Shown here in pieces: positions 10,301 through 18,436 of a DNA stretch of 64,000 nucleotides (the first letter of the stretch is position 1; every line of letters begins with the position of its first letter). The translations under genes and the position numbers were made by a program. Origin of the DNA: JANNSX01 sp041397825 (GTDB taxonomy: Bacteria > Pseudomonadota > Alphaproteobacteria > Rhizobiales > Hyphomicrobiaceae); NCBI GenBank assembly GCA_041397825.1, contig JAWKVX010000005.1:496001-560000 (forward strand). Reading direction: 5' to 3'. The notes below the pieces were generated by a model that was given only the letters and a program-made list of their open reading frames with translations, searched no databases and had not been told where the DNA came from.

Positions 10301-13300
10301 GTCGCTGGCATCAGTGATGAAGCTGTCGAAATCGGTGATGGCGACCGGCGAACCGTTCTCTGTGTAGGTGGTAGCGTAGGACGTCGACTGCGCCGTGACG
10401 GTGAGTACGCCGTTGATCGACTCGGGGCCAGATCCGTTGACATTGGTGATGACGATCGTGTTCGTGCCCAGCACGAAATCGGGAAGGGTGAGAGTTCCGG
10501 CATACGTCAACTGCTCGAGCGCGGTCGAGGTCGTGGTCTTCGTGCCCCAGAATTCTATTCCCGCCTCGGTCAAGCGAACCTCGAGCCGCGGCAGTCCGTT
10601 GCTGTTGGCGACCCATCCCGTCACGACAGTCGAGTTGTCGGCAAATCGCAGCTGCGGGCCGATGCCACCGCTGTCGACGGCAATGTTTCCGGATGAAATC
10701 GATACGCCGTTGACGGAGATCCGGATCGTATCGTCCACGGTCGTCATCTGAGCGACAGCGAAGGTGCTCTCCGGCAGCATGTCGCTCGCCAGGTCGAAGG
10801 TGAGTGTGTTGGTCCGGTCGACGCCGGCATCCACACTCGGCTGCGAGAACAGCCCGCCGCCCGAAACAGCGATGCTGACAGCCGGGAAGCCGTCCAGGTC
10901 GAGTGTCGGGGGCGTGTTCACGACTGTGATATAGGCATGCGCCGTGTTGGATGTATTCGCGCCGTCGCTTACGGTGACGGTGATATCGCGAACGATGGCG
11001 GGTTGCGCATTTCCGCTGGTGTTTTCGAACGAGATGGCCTCGATGGTATCGGCATAGACGGCCTTCGTGGCCGAGCCCGACAGCGCAACGGTGATCTGGC
11101 CGGCGGCTTCGGTGACCGTATAGCTCAGGCCGTTGATCGTGCCGGTCGACCCATTGGCAACGGGCGTGCCGCCGATCAGCAACCGGTCGCCGACTTGGGC
11201 ATTGGTCAGCACGACCGTTGCCGAGGCCATGTTGGCGCTGTCGACGTCGAACACGGAGGAATCCGTATCGGCGATCGAAACGGCCGATCCGCCTTGCGTA
11301 TAGGTCGTGTTCCAGTCGACGTCCGTCAGATCGGTCGTGTAGGTCGTGACAGTCGTCGTCACCGTGTTGTTGACGACGATGTTGTCGATGGCGAGGTCAT
11401 CGCTGCCGGCCCCTGACGGGCCATTGGTGTAGTGGAAGACGAGATTGCCGGACGTTGTGATCGCCGACGGCAAATTGATCGTCACCGCCGTCAGAGTGCC
11501 CGTAACCTCGTTCGCAACGGCCGCTATGCTGCCGACGGAGACCGAACCACCGACGGGTCCGATATAGGTCCAGGTGCCGTTGTTGTTGCCGTTGTTCGTT
11601 CCTGTCTTGAAGCGTGCGTAATCGACCCCGCCGTAGGAAACGACCAGATAATCGTCGTTAGCGCCCGTCGTATCGGCATTCTGCCAGGCCATGTCGAAGG
11701 AGATGGCGGTGATGCCGCTGCTCGCGACGACGGTCTCGACGGTCGTCAGGACACTACCCGACACCGATTCTGAAGAGGTCGTTGAGCCCACCGGGATGGT
11801 TAGGGACTGCGTGATACTGTCTGTCGGCCCTATCCAAACATAGCGGCCGCTGGCACCTGTGCCGATCGTACCGCTCTCGCTCCAGTTGGCAGGCGTCGCC
11901 GAGTTGTCAGCAAATGTGCCATTCTGCACGAGATTTGTGGTCACCGCTGTCGAGGACGACGTTGACGTCCATGTCGAGTTGAGATCGACAAGCGTCTCAG
12001 GTTGAGGGAGCACGTCGATGGTGGCAACCGCGGTGTTCGAGGTGTTGACCCCATCGCTGACGGTGACGTTGACGGTACGTGCCACCGTCGACGGATAGTC
12101 GGACGAGTTGGCGAAGGTGATGGCCTGAAGCGTGCTCTGGTAGACGGCCTTGGATGCCGATCCCGTCAGAGTGATGGTGATCTGGCTGCCATTGTCGACG
12201 ACCGAATAGCTCAACCCATTGATTGTGCCGGTCGATCCGTTCGCAACGGCAGTTCCGCCGATCGAGAAGAAATCCGAGGTCTGCTTGTTCGTCAGAACGA
12301 CTGTGGCCGAAGCCTCGTTGGCATCGTCATCAGTGATGGTGACATCGGTGTCGGCAATGGCGACGCCGGCGCCACCTTCGGTAAAGGTGGTCGTGTAGCC
12401 TGTGCCGCTGCCCGATAGATCAAGGTCGAGGGTCGGCGGGCTGTCATAGGTGACCGTGATGTCGCTGAGGCCAAGTGCACCGGTCGGGGTGCTGGATGTG
12501 CCCGAGACGTAGAGTATCGTTACTCGGCCGAGCGCTGCGCCGGTCGTCGAGCTGATGCTCAAACCGACACTGTCGATCGGTGAGTCGTCGCTGGCACCGT
12601 CGATGTTGCCGTCGAATTGCTTGCCATTCGCCAGATTCGTGATCGAGTAGGTTTGACCCGAGACTTGCCTCGGAGTCGCGGTGATGTTGGTGCCTGCCAG
12701 CAGGACACCGTTGATGTCATAGGCCTGGACGATCACGCGGTCATCCCAGGTTCCGGCGTCGATGTTGCGAAGATCGAAAGCCGCGGTCGTGACGCCGTTT
12801 GGAAAGGCACTCGAATTGAACGTAATGTCGACGGTCTGACCAACTGTCGTGCTCGTCGTTGACGCGCGAATGGTCATGGTCGGGTCGCCAGTGCCACCGG
12901 TATTCCAGGTGGCATTGCCATCGATGTAACCTGTGCCCGAGACGCTGATGCTGACGGCATTCGTCAGCCCGCCGATCGTGTAGTTGACGGTGCTCCCTTG
13001 GACCAGTGACGGTTGGGTGGCCCAGTCGAGCGTCGCCGTGCTGGTGCCGAGGAGGTCGTGCCAGTCCGGAGCACTGATTGCGGCGGATTCGACCAATCCG
13101 ATGTCCGTCTCGAGCTCCCAGTCGCCGCCCAGATCGGCGTGGCCCGTGGCGTCGGTGGAGGCGGCAATGTCGGCACCGGTGATGCCGCCGAGAATCATCG
13201 CGGCCTCGAGACCGGCCTCGCCGCCCGTGAAATCGCAGCCGTAGATCAGGATGTCGCCGTCGGCGGAGAGCGCCTTGCCGATAGCCGTCAGCTCGTCGAG

Positions 13301-14062
13301 ATGCTCGCTCTGCATCGAGGCGGCGTTCAGAACGGCGTTGCCGAGAGTGAGCTGGCCCTCGGAGCCGTGGCTCAAGACATGAATCGCATCGATGCCGGTT
13401 CGCCCATCGAGCGCCGCTGCGATCTGCTCGACGCCGTCTTGTGTCGGATCGAGGATGACGACCTCGATCGAAGGATCGAGCCTGGCGAGAAGCGAGCCGA
13501 TATCGGCGATCGAGCTGTCCACGAAGGCGATCTCGTGGCTGGCGGTGCCGGTAGGCTCTGCGAGCGCGATGGCGTCGCCGCCATCGGGGAGCATGTCGGC
13601 GGAGCCGCCCGGGTCGAATCCTGTGAGTGCCGCATCAGCCTGCTGCTGCGCGAGCTGGTCGACGGCCTGCTCGGTGGTGGCGGCGACGGCCGCGTCGAAG
13701 ACGACACGGGGCTCGAGGGCGAGGAATGTATGAGACATCGCGCTCGCGCGTGGCCTCGCCTGCCGGCCGCGGGGCGGTGGGAGCGTGCTGCCAGCGGGGC
13801 CGGGCCGCCGGCCGGCCAGAGCCATGCGGCGCAATCGGCGCTGCGATTTGTACGCAACCCTGAGCGACATATGTCCGAGCGAGCGGTGCGACCGCCGCGC
13901 GATGCCTTGCAGGCGCCGCCAAAGCGACCGGCGAACGCGGTAGCCTTGCAGAGCCGTGCGAGATACCTCCGCGGTGGCGGATGCCGATGCAAGCAGCGAC
14001 ACCCGAAGCGACGGCAGACTCGAGATGCGGGCCAGGACAAGGCTCTTGAGGTCTCGGAGCAT
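7379..14062 (-). CDS. Giant repetitive surface protein: LEPR-type motif, DUF4347, cadherin/tandem-95-like repeats
   Basis: From the first ATG (14062) this is a 2227-residue protein; the frame is open to a TTG at 14098. The layout is as follows. About 110 residues are Arg/Ser-rich. Then comes 'MSHTFLALEPRVVFDAA', a variant of the LEPR motif found near the N-terminus of giant repetitive proteins. A DUF4347 domain follows (about residues 175-335, with 'IDAIHVLSHGSEGQLTLGN' and 'ILIYGCDF'). A long beta-rich region contains recurring 'VTVSDGxNTSNTAxA' units, then several cadherin/tandem-95-like repeats ('NDxPVAxNDxxxxxED'). A unique C-terminal region ends 'IPLFEEQLRRQGAN'. No RTX nonapeptide array was seen. 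An ATG at 13738, directly before the LEPR motif, is an alternative start. It is divergent from a TolC/HlyD/M50 gene set, suggesting it is the exported substrate. It is probably an adhesin or cell-surface matrix protein; the role is inferred. Confidence 0.88.
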   Translation of the reverse strand: MLRDLKSLVLARISSLPSLRVSLLASASATAEVSRTALQGYRVRRSLWRRLQGIARRSHRSLGHMSLRVAYKSQRRLRRMALAGRRPGPAGSTLPPPRGRQARPRASAMSHTFLALEPRVVFDAAVAATTEQAVDQLAQQQADAALTGFDPGGSADMLPDGGDAIALAEPTGTASHEIAFVDSSIADIGSLLARLDPSIEVVILDPTQDGVEQIAAALDGRTGIDAIHVLSHGSEGQLTLGNAVLNAASMQSEHLDELTAIGKALSADGDILIYGCDFTGGEAGLEAAMILGGITGADIAASTDATGHADLGGDWELETDIGLVESAAISAPDWHDLLGTSTATLDWATQPSLVQGSTVNYTIGGLTNAVSISVSGTGYIDGNATWNTGGTGDPTMTIRASTTSTTVGQTVDITFNSSAFPNGVTTAAFDLRNIDAGTWDDRVIVQAYDINGVLLAGTNITATPRQVSGQTYSITNLANGKQFDGNIDGASDDSPIDSVGLSISSTTGAALGRVTILYVSGTSSTPTGALGLSDITVTYDSPPTLDLDLSGSGTGYTTTFTEGGAGVAIADTDVTITDDDANEASATVVLTNKQTSDFFSIGGTAVANGSTGTINGLSYSVVDNGSQITITLTGSASKAVYQSTLQAITFANSSDYPSTVARTVNVTVSDGVNTSNTAVATIDVLPQPETLVDLNSTWTSTSSSTAVTTNLVQNGTFADNSATPANWSESGTIGTGASGRYVWIGPTDSITQSLTIPVGSTTSSESVSGSVLTTVETVVASSGITAISFDMAWQNADTTGANDDYLVVSYGGVDYARFKTGTNNGNNNGTWTYIGPVGGSVSVGSIAAVANEVTGTLTAVTINLPSAITTSGNLVFHYTNGPSGAGSDDLAIDNIVVNNTVTTTVTTYTTDLTDVDWNTTYTQGGSAVSIADTDSSVFDVDSANMASATVVLTNAQVGDRLLIGGTPVANGSTGTINGLSYTVTEAAGQITVALSGSATKAVYADTIEAISFENTSGNAQPAIVRDITVTVSDGANTSNTAHAYITVVNTPPTLDLDGFPAVSIAVSGGGLFSQPSVDAGVDRTNTLTFDLASDMLPESTFAVAQMTTVDDTIRISVNGVSISSGNIAVDSGGIGPQLRFADNSTVVTGWVANSNGLPRLEVRLTEAGIEFWGTKTTTSTALEQLTYAGTLTLPDFVLGTNTIVITNVNGSGPESINGVLTVTAQSTSYATTYTENGSPVAITDFDSFITDASDTHMESASVTLTNPQSGDRLLVGGSSASSGTIGSISWTRTDTTVTFSGSDTKANYAAALEQVQFENTGDMSTVAHAVNRTIAVVVNDGDSDSNTAIATISINLAPDPSDDSFSGNENQSISGNVLSNDTDVGTTPTPASPLTLVSGPSNGSLTSFDLSTGAFSYMPNANFTGTDTFTYRFTDANGDSNTATVTITVMAVNSPPVADDAAITVDEESADTPLGLTAPTDNDGDPLTITVTGLPSIGTVTLADGTPVTNGMVLTSAQLTGLQFDAPAELASTTVTSFTYTVDDGTAPPVTGTATITVNPINDVPVAQNDDESVNEDSTLFGQNLLLDNGHGADSDNDGDPLTVTRVNGALFTSGDTIALPSGALLTIGADGSYTYDPNGAFDALAAGDLGSDGFDYQISDGHGGFDTATVTIQIVGANDAPIAGNDTVATPEDTPVTIDVLNNDSDVDGDPLHVTEIDGSPIAIGGPGVPVTGGVVTLDPTGNPIFTPNPNYFGLATFTYTVADPSGATGIATVSIDVTPVDDDPVAFNNAYTATEDAGRAVVGNALTDAGPAGTDNDPDGDTLTVVPRSNVAGSSGGLFSISATGTVTFNPNGDFESLGRGETRVTSITYTISDGHGGTDTATISVTVIGQNDRPTAPDVSYTTGQDKPVSGRIDAADADGDRLSFSGPRSGPEHGLVVVNKDGTFRYVPQPGFSGTDRFVVAIDDGHGGHTFVTVDIEVLADLIRQFEVTDTRLPPLASLTNGTSPTVVDGIVLDTINTFGPLGDVGLEFSGSGIILDTVNGIDQLERHVAVGHDADAGPIESTAEIERLSTRAAAAFPLSRGFWDVQSLTGFSIRMGIDVSAGLSSTDKIVVDTLMRDRVIFIEISDTIPPEAEVQVRSLAVRLADGRPLPRWVDVADNGLLLVDAPLDRTTLDLRITALMSDGSSVTRSVTIQLASGEVQELRLEQQSIPLFEEQLRRQGAN

Positions 14063-14098
14063 GAGCAATCCACATCGAAACAGTGACAGTTCCGACAA

Positions 14099-14486
14099 AA
14101 GAATATCTGTCCCGTGTTAAAGGTCTATTGAATGTTGTCCCAAAAAACTATGTATAAATGTCGGAAAATAATAGAATAATCTCCGCAGAATTGACGCTGA
14201 GATTGTCATTTGGACCGCCCAATTCTTGCGGAAAATCCGGCACACATCGACGTGTGACGGGTCGGTGCACGGCCTGCAACGAGAGCGGAATCACGGGTTC
14301 AGGATATCTCCGACTCCCTGCAGATTGTCAGCCGTCGCCCAATTGGCGCGCGACATTCCTTACGGGTTGGTGCAGCTTCGCATCACGCGACCTCCGCGAA
14401 TCAGCTAAGTGCTAGGCAAGGCTGTGGATAAACAGTGGGAAAGCGCGACTCGCGGGTTGCGCCTTCAACTTAACGGGCGGGTGGCA
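14099..14486. other. AT-rich divergent intergenic region
   Basis: About 390 bases separate the giant surface protein (leftward) from the TolC-like gene (rightward). The part from about 14095 to 14210 is strikingly AT-rich for this GC-rich window, with runs such as 'aaaaaact' and 'aaaataatagaataat'. This fits a promoter region for one or both directions. I see no convincing gene, RNA or operator palindrome in it. In-frame ATG codons upstream of 14487 are not supported by a ribosome-binding site. Confidence 0.55.
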
Positions 14487-15974
14487 ATGAGATTCGGGGC
14501 GGCGTCGGCGGCTGCATTATGCCTGTGTCTTGCAGGCTGCGCGGTCGTTCCCGAGCCGCTGACCGAAAGCCAGATCTCGGATTACGCCGAGGACAAGCAA
14601 TCGCGGGTGGTGGCCGATCAGGAGCCTCTGGCCGGTCCTCTCAGCCTTTCGGAGGCCATGGCGCGTGCTTTGAAGTACAACCTCGACAAAGAGGTCGAGG
14701 TGATGCAGGTCATGCTGAGCGACAGGCAATTGCGGGTCGCGCACTATTCCAAGCTGCCTCAGGTCGTCTCCGATTGGGGGTATGCCGATCGCAACAATTA
14801 TTCCGGGGGGTCGAGCGTTCGACTGCTGGGGCCAACGTCGATCGGCGAGGAATCGCTGACGTCGTCGACCTCGTCGGAGCGTGACGTCCAGTCAGCCGAC
14901 ATCCGCTTCAGCTGGAACATTCTCGATTTTGGATTGTCGTGGGTCCGTGCCAAGCAGGCCGCCGATCGCGTCCTCATCGCCGAGGAGAGCCGGCGGCGTG
15001 TCATCAACCGAATTCTCGAGAATGTGCGCACGGCCTACTGGCGTGCCGTCTCGGCGACCCGGTTGACGATTCGCATGCAGGCCTTGGAATCTCGCGTCCG
15101 CCGCGCGCTCGATGATACCGAGGCGCTGATTGCGAAGGGTGACTCCTCGCCGCTCACGGCACTGACCTATGAGCGCGAGCTGGTCGAGATCCAGCGGGAG
15201 TTGCGCAAGCTCGATGGTGAGCTCAGCTCCGCGAAAGGGCAGCTGGCCGCCCTCATCAATGTCGATCCCGGCAGCGCCTACGAGGTCGCAGTTCCACGCA
15301 GTCTGGTGATGCTGGGGAGCCCTGGCCTGTCGCCGGAGGAGATGGTCTCGACCGCCCTTCGAAACCGGTCGGAGCTGCGTGAGGTCGCCTATCAACAGCG
15401 CATCAATGCCCATGAGGCAGAGGCGGCGCTGCTCGAGATGCTACCCGGTGTCTCCCTTGACGCGGCACCCAACTGGAACAGCAACCAGTTCCTGTTCAAC
15501 AATCATTGGGTCGCCTGGGGTGCCCAGGCCAGCTGGAATCTCATCAAGGTCTTCTCCTATCCGGACCGGGTGGCCGAGATCGATGCCGAGGACGATCTGC
15601 TCGACACTCGGGCGCTCGCCGTGACGATGGCCATCATGACGCAAGTCCACCTCAGCCGGGCGAGGCTCTATCACGCTCGTCGCGACTACGAGAGCGCCGC
15701 CCACTACTACGATGTTCAGGCGAGGATCCTGGAGCAGATTCGCAGCGCACTCGCCGCAGGCAAAGTGAGCGAGCAGACGGCCATTCGCGAGGAGATGAAC
15801 ACGCTCGTAGCGACGGTCAAACGGGATATGGCCTACGCGGAGATGCAGAGTGCCGCCGCTGCACTGATCGCGTCGATGGGGCGCACGCCGTATGATGATC
15901 TCGACTATCACAGCCTGTCCGTCGCCGAACTCAAGGGCAGCATCTCGTCCGGTGGCGTCGTCGCCCTGCAGTGA
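14487..15974 (+). CDS. TolC-family outer membrane efflux lipoprotein
   Basis: From the ATG at 14487 it is 495 residues and begins with a lipoprotein signal ending 'LCLCLAGC', so the mature protein would start with an acylated cysteine. The rest is alpha-helical and shows the twofold outer-membrane-factor pattern: 'LSLSEAMARALKYNLDKEVE', then later 'SPEEMVSTALRNRSELREVAYQ' and 'AQASWNLIKVFSYPDRVAEID'. TolC-like proteins form trimeric outer membrane channels for tripartite export. The next three genes encode adaptor-like proteins, so it probably forms the outer part of a dedicated exporter. The start was chosen because the lipobox is properly placed; the upstream extension is not conserved-looking. 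Confidence 0.88.
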   Translation: MRFGAASAAALCLCLAGCAVVPEPLTESQISDYAEDKQSRVVADQEPLAGPLSLSEAMARALKYNLDKEVEVMQVMLSDRQLRVAHYSKLPQVVSDWGYADRNNYSGGSSVRLLGPTSIGEESLTSSTSSERDVQSADIRFSWNILDFGLSWVRAKQAADRVLIAEESRRRVINRILENVRTAYWRAVSATRLTIRMQALESRVRRALDDTEALIAKGDSSPLTALTYERELVEIQRELRKLDGELSSAKGQLAALINVDPGSAYEVAVPRSLVMLGSPGLSPEEMVSTALRNRSELREVAYQQRINAHEAEAALLEMLPGVSLDAAPNWNSNQFLFNNHWVAWGAQASWNLIKVFSYPDRVAEIDAEDDLLDTRALAVTMAIMTQVHLSRARLYHARRDYESAAHYYDVQARILEQIRSALAAGKVSEQTAIREEMNTLVATVKRDMAYAEMQSAAAALIASMGRTPYDDLDYHSLSVAELKGSISSGGVVALQ

Positions 15975-16758
15975 CGAAAACGGCCGGGCGACGCTCCGAG
16001 GGTGGCCACTGGCTCCGGTCTGCCTCGCGCTTCTTGTATCGGTCTGCTCCGCCGTCGATGTTACCGCCTCGGATTCGGCGGCTTCGGCCATGGTTCGCGG
16101 AGTCGTAAGACCAGAAGCCCGAACCACGGTCTCGAGCGAATTGGTGGCGCGCATCATGACAATGCCGTTCAAGACAGGCCAACCCTTCAAGGCCGGCGAC
16201 ACGCTCGTGACGTTCGACTGCCGGCGATACGATGCCGACCTGCGCGCGGCCGAGGCCGAGGTGAAAACGCAGGCGATCCTGGTCGAGACCAGCCGACAGC
16301 TGCTCCTTCACAAGGCTGCGGGAACAAGTGAGCTCGCGCTCGCCGAGGCCAAGCATGCGCAGGCCGTCGCGACAGCCGACTCGCTGCGCATCCGCACGAG
16401 CCAGTGCCTCATTCGAGCGCCCTACGACGGGCGCGTGGTCGAGCGCACCGCCGATATCTTCGAGATGCCCCAATCGAATGCGCCGCTGCTGACGATCATC
16501 AAGGAGGGGCAGCTCGAGGTCGACCTGATCATTCCATCGTCCTGGTCGGTCTGGTTGCGACCCGGCTATGAGTTCGATTTCAGAATCGAGGAAACGGGCA
16601 CGACGCACAAGGCGCGGCTTCTCAATCTCGGTGCTGTCGTCGATCCCATCAGCCAGACCATGAAGGTAACGTCGGTCCTCGTCGATCCAAGTCCCCTGGT
16701 CAGGCCGGGAATGAGCGGAGCTGCGAGGCTCAGCAGGGCCGATGCCGAGGCGAACTGA
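15952..16758 (+). CDS. Small HlyD/RND-type periplasmic adaptor protein
   Basis: A short membrane-fusion (adaptor) protein of about 268 residues. After a hydrophobic export segment ('WPLAPVCLALLVSVCSAVDV') it shows a lipoyl-like half ('VRPEARTTVSSELVARIMTMPFKTGQPFKAGDTLVTFDCRRYDA' region), a helical hairpin ('ELALAEAKHAQAVATADSLR'), the second lipoyl half ('CLIRAPYDGRVVERTADIFE') and a beta-barrel end ('VRPGMSGAARL'). The GTG at 15952 is a likely start because it places the signal segment near the N-terminus. An in-frame ATG at 15892 would overlap the TolC-like gene by 83 bases. The stop overlaps the next start by one base (TGATG), which indicates coupling. Confidence 0.82.
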   Translation: MASSPCSDENGRATLRGWPLAPVCLALLVSVCSAVDVTASDSAASAMVRGVVRPEARTTVSSELVARIMTMPFKTGQPFKAGDTLVTFDCRRYDADLRAAEAEVKTQAILVETSRQLLLHKAAGTSELALAEAKHAQAVATADSLRIRTSQCLIRAPYDGRVVERTADIFEMPQSNAPLLTIIKEGQLEVDLIIPSSWSVWLRPGYEFDFRIEETGTTHKARLLNLGAVVDPISQTMKVTSVLVDPSPLVRPGMSGAARLSRADAEAN

Positions 16759-18167
16759 TGGCGGGTGCGGAGGACATCTCAGGCGCCTCGGCACGGCCGA
16801 GGACACCCGTTGCCGGCATGGGCGAGGGCGCTGGCGAACAGGCGGCGCAAATCGGCGCCGCGGCGCTTCTCGCCATGGAAAGCAAGGTGCGTGCTGCGAG
16901 GAACGAGACGGAGCTCGCGCATCTGATCGTCAACGAGCTCCGCAAGCTCGTCGGTGGGCGCCAGGCCATCCTGTTTCGGCAAAGGGCCGGGGGTGTATTC
17001 AAGGTTGTTTGTGTGTCGAGCCTTGTGCTGGCAGACAAGGATACGCCGTTTCTGCGCTGGCTCGAAGGCATGGCCGCAGAGATCGTTCGTGAGCGAGGTA
17101 ACCGGGAGTCGATCGCCTTCGAGCTCCCCGCATTCGTCGACAAAGATGCGGCGGAGACACGTGGTTATCCTTTCACGCACGTCATCTGGCAACCGCTGGA
17201 GCTCGTGTCAGGAGGGACGTTCGCGGCCTTGCTGATCGCGCGTGAGCGGCCTTGGACCGAGCAGGATCGCAGGGTCATCATCCGGGAAGCCGGCGTGCTT
17301 GGAAGCTTCTGGCAGGCGATGTCCGGCCAAGCGGCGTTGCTGCCCAAGCGGAGGTTTCCGCCCTGGGTGCGCTTGGCGGCCGGCGCCACGCTCATCGCCT
17401 TGTCGCTCGTCCCCGTGCCGATGACGACACTCGCGCCGGTGGAGATTGTGGCGCGGTCGCCGCAGCGCGTCACAGCCCCCATTGACGGTATCATCGAGGA
17501 CATTCTCGTCGACCCGAACCGACCGGTCGTCGCCGGTCAGCCACTGTTGCGCTTCGACCAGACGTCCCTGCGCAACAAGGCCAAAATCGCCGAGCAGGAA
17601 CGGCTGTTGGCGCAGGCCCGTGTGGATCGTGCAAGTCATGCGGCTTTTGTCGACGAAACCGCCCGCCACGACATGGCTCTGGCCCAGGCCGAGTTGGACC
17701 TCAGACAGGCCGAAAGCGACTATGCCGCCGATCTATTGGCCAGATCCGTGATCGTAGCGGATCGCGACGGCGTGCTCATCTACGCCGACAAGGATCGCTG
17801 GATCGGCCGGCCCGTCCGTACGGGCGAGCGCATTATGGAGATCGTCGATCCTACCGAGATCGCCGCCAAGATCGAGGTGCCGGTCGCAGATGCGATCGTG
17901 CTCGCGAAGGGGGCCCACGTCCGATTGTTTCTCGACGCGAACCCTCTGACGGTCATTCCCGCACATCTGGTGAGCGAAGGCTATCATGCCGAGCCGAGCA
18001 GCACGCAGCAATTGGTCTACCGGCTGCTCGCCCTGGTCGATGCAGAGAGCGCCGAGCTGAGGATCGGTGCGCGCGGCACCGCGCAGCTGCAAGGCGATAC
18101 CGTCCCGCTGATCTTCTACCTGTTGAGGCGCCCGATCAGCTGGCTCCGGCAGCGCGTCGGTCTCTAG
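16758..18167 (+). CDS. GAF-like domain fused to HlyD-type adaptor
   Basis: This 469-residue protein has a cytoplasmic N-terminal region (about residues 30-190) that reads as a GAF-like sensory domain ('ESKVRAARNETELAHLIVNE', 'ARERPWTEQDRRVI'). One transmembrane helix follows ('VRLAAGATLIALSLVPVP', about 204-221), then a HlyD-type adaptor half: 'TAPIDGIIEDILVDPNRPVV', a coiled-coil hairpin and 'VIVADRDGVLIYADKDRWIG'. Joining a sensor domain to an export adaptor suggests that export is gated by a cytoplasmic signal, but the ligand is unknown. It is coupled to the gene before it by a one-base overlap. A 269-base gap containing a strong hairpin separates it from the M50-HlyD gene. Confidence 0.8.
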   Translation: MAGAEDISGASARPRTPVAGMGEGAGEQAAQIGAAALLAMESKVRAARNETELAHLIVNELRKLVGGRQAILFRQRAGGVFKVVCVSSLVLADKDTPFLRWLEGMAAEIVRERGNRESIAFELPAFVDKDAAETRGYPFTHVIWQPLELVSGGTFAALLIARERPWTEQDRRVIIREAGVLGSFWQAMSGQAALLPKRRFPPWVRLAAGATLIALSLVPVPMTTLAPVEIVARSPQRVTAPIDGIIEDILVDPNRPVVAGQPLLRFDQTSLRNKAKIAEQERLLAQARVDRASHAAFVDETARHDMALAQAELDLRQAESDYAADLLARSVIVADRDGVLIYADKDRWIGRPVRTGERIMEIVDPTEIAAKIEVPVADAIVLAKGAHVRLFLDANPLTVIPAHLVSEGYHAEPSSTQQLVYRLLALVDAESAELRIGARGTAQLQGDTVPLIFYLLRRPISWLRQRVGL

Positions 18168-18262
18168 TGGCATGCTGGGTCATCATCGATCTATGGAGAC
18201 GCGCGCTGACCGGTTTGGCGCGACATCAGGGTCACTCGGATCGTCATCGGCTTTGTGTTGCG

Positions 18263-18315
18263 GTTCAGACGTTTGCCCTCTCATCTCGGCAACCACCAGA
18301 GGCGAACGTCTGAAC
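18263..18315. repeat. Strong hairpin / inverted repeat in the gap before the M50-HlyD gene
   Basis: A 15-base inverted repeat (GTTCAGACGTTTGCC at 18263-18277 and its mate at 18301-18315) has one mismatch, which becomes a G-U pair in RNA. It can be extended inward by a further TCT/AGA pairing with one bulged C, leaving a loop of about 16 bases. No T-run follows, so it does not look like an intrinsic terminator. It could be an operator, an mRNA processing or stability element, or a regulatory leader for the downstream gene. Confidence 0.6.
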
Positions 18316-18436
18316 ATGGCTCTATGCAACGCAATCGAAAAGCATCGTGTCCTGGGCGAACCCAAAGCTCGCCGAGAGCTCTGAGCTTGGTCTGACGAAC
18401 TTCGCGGGTTCGGGACACGAGAATGGAGGCTGGCAG

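Noticed and set aside
8400..12500. Recurring similar DNA segments that could look like tandem repeats or an array
   Set aside because: They encode repeated cadherin/tandem-95-like and beta units within one open frame; there are no regular spacers, so it is not a CRISPR array.
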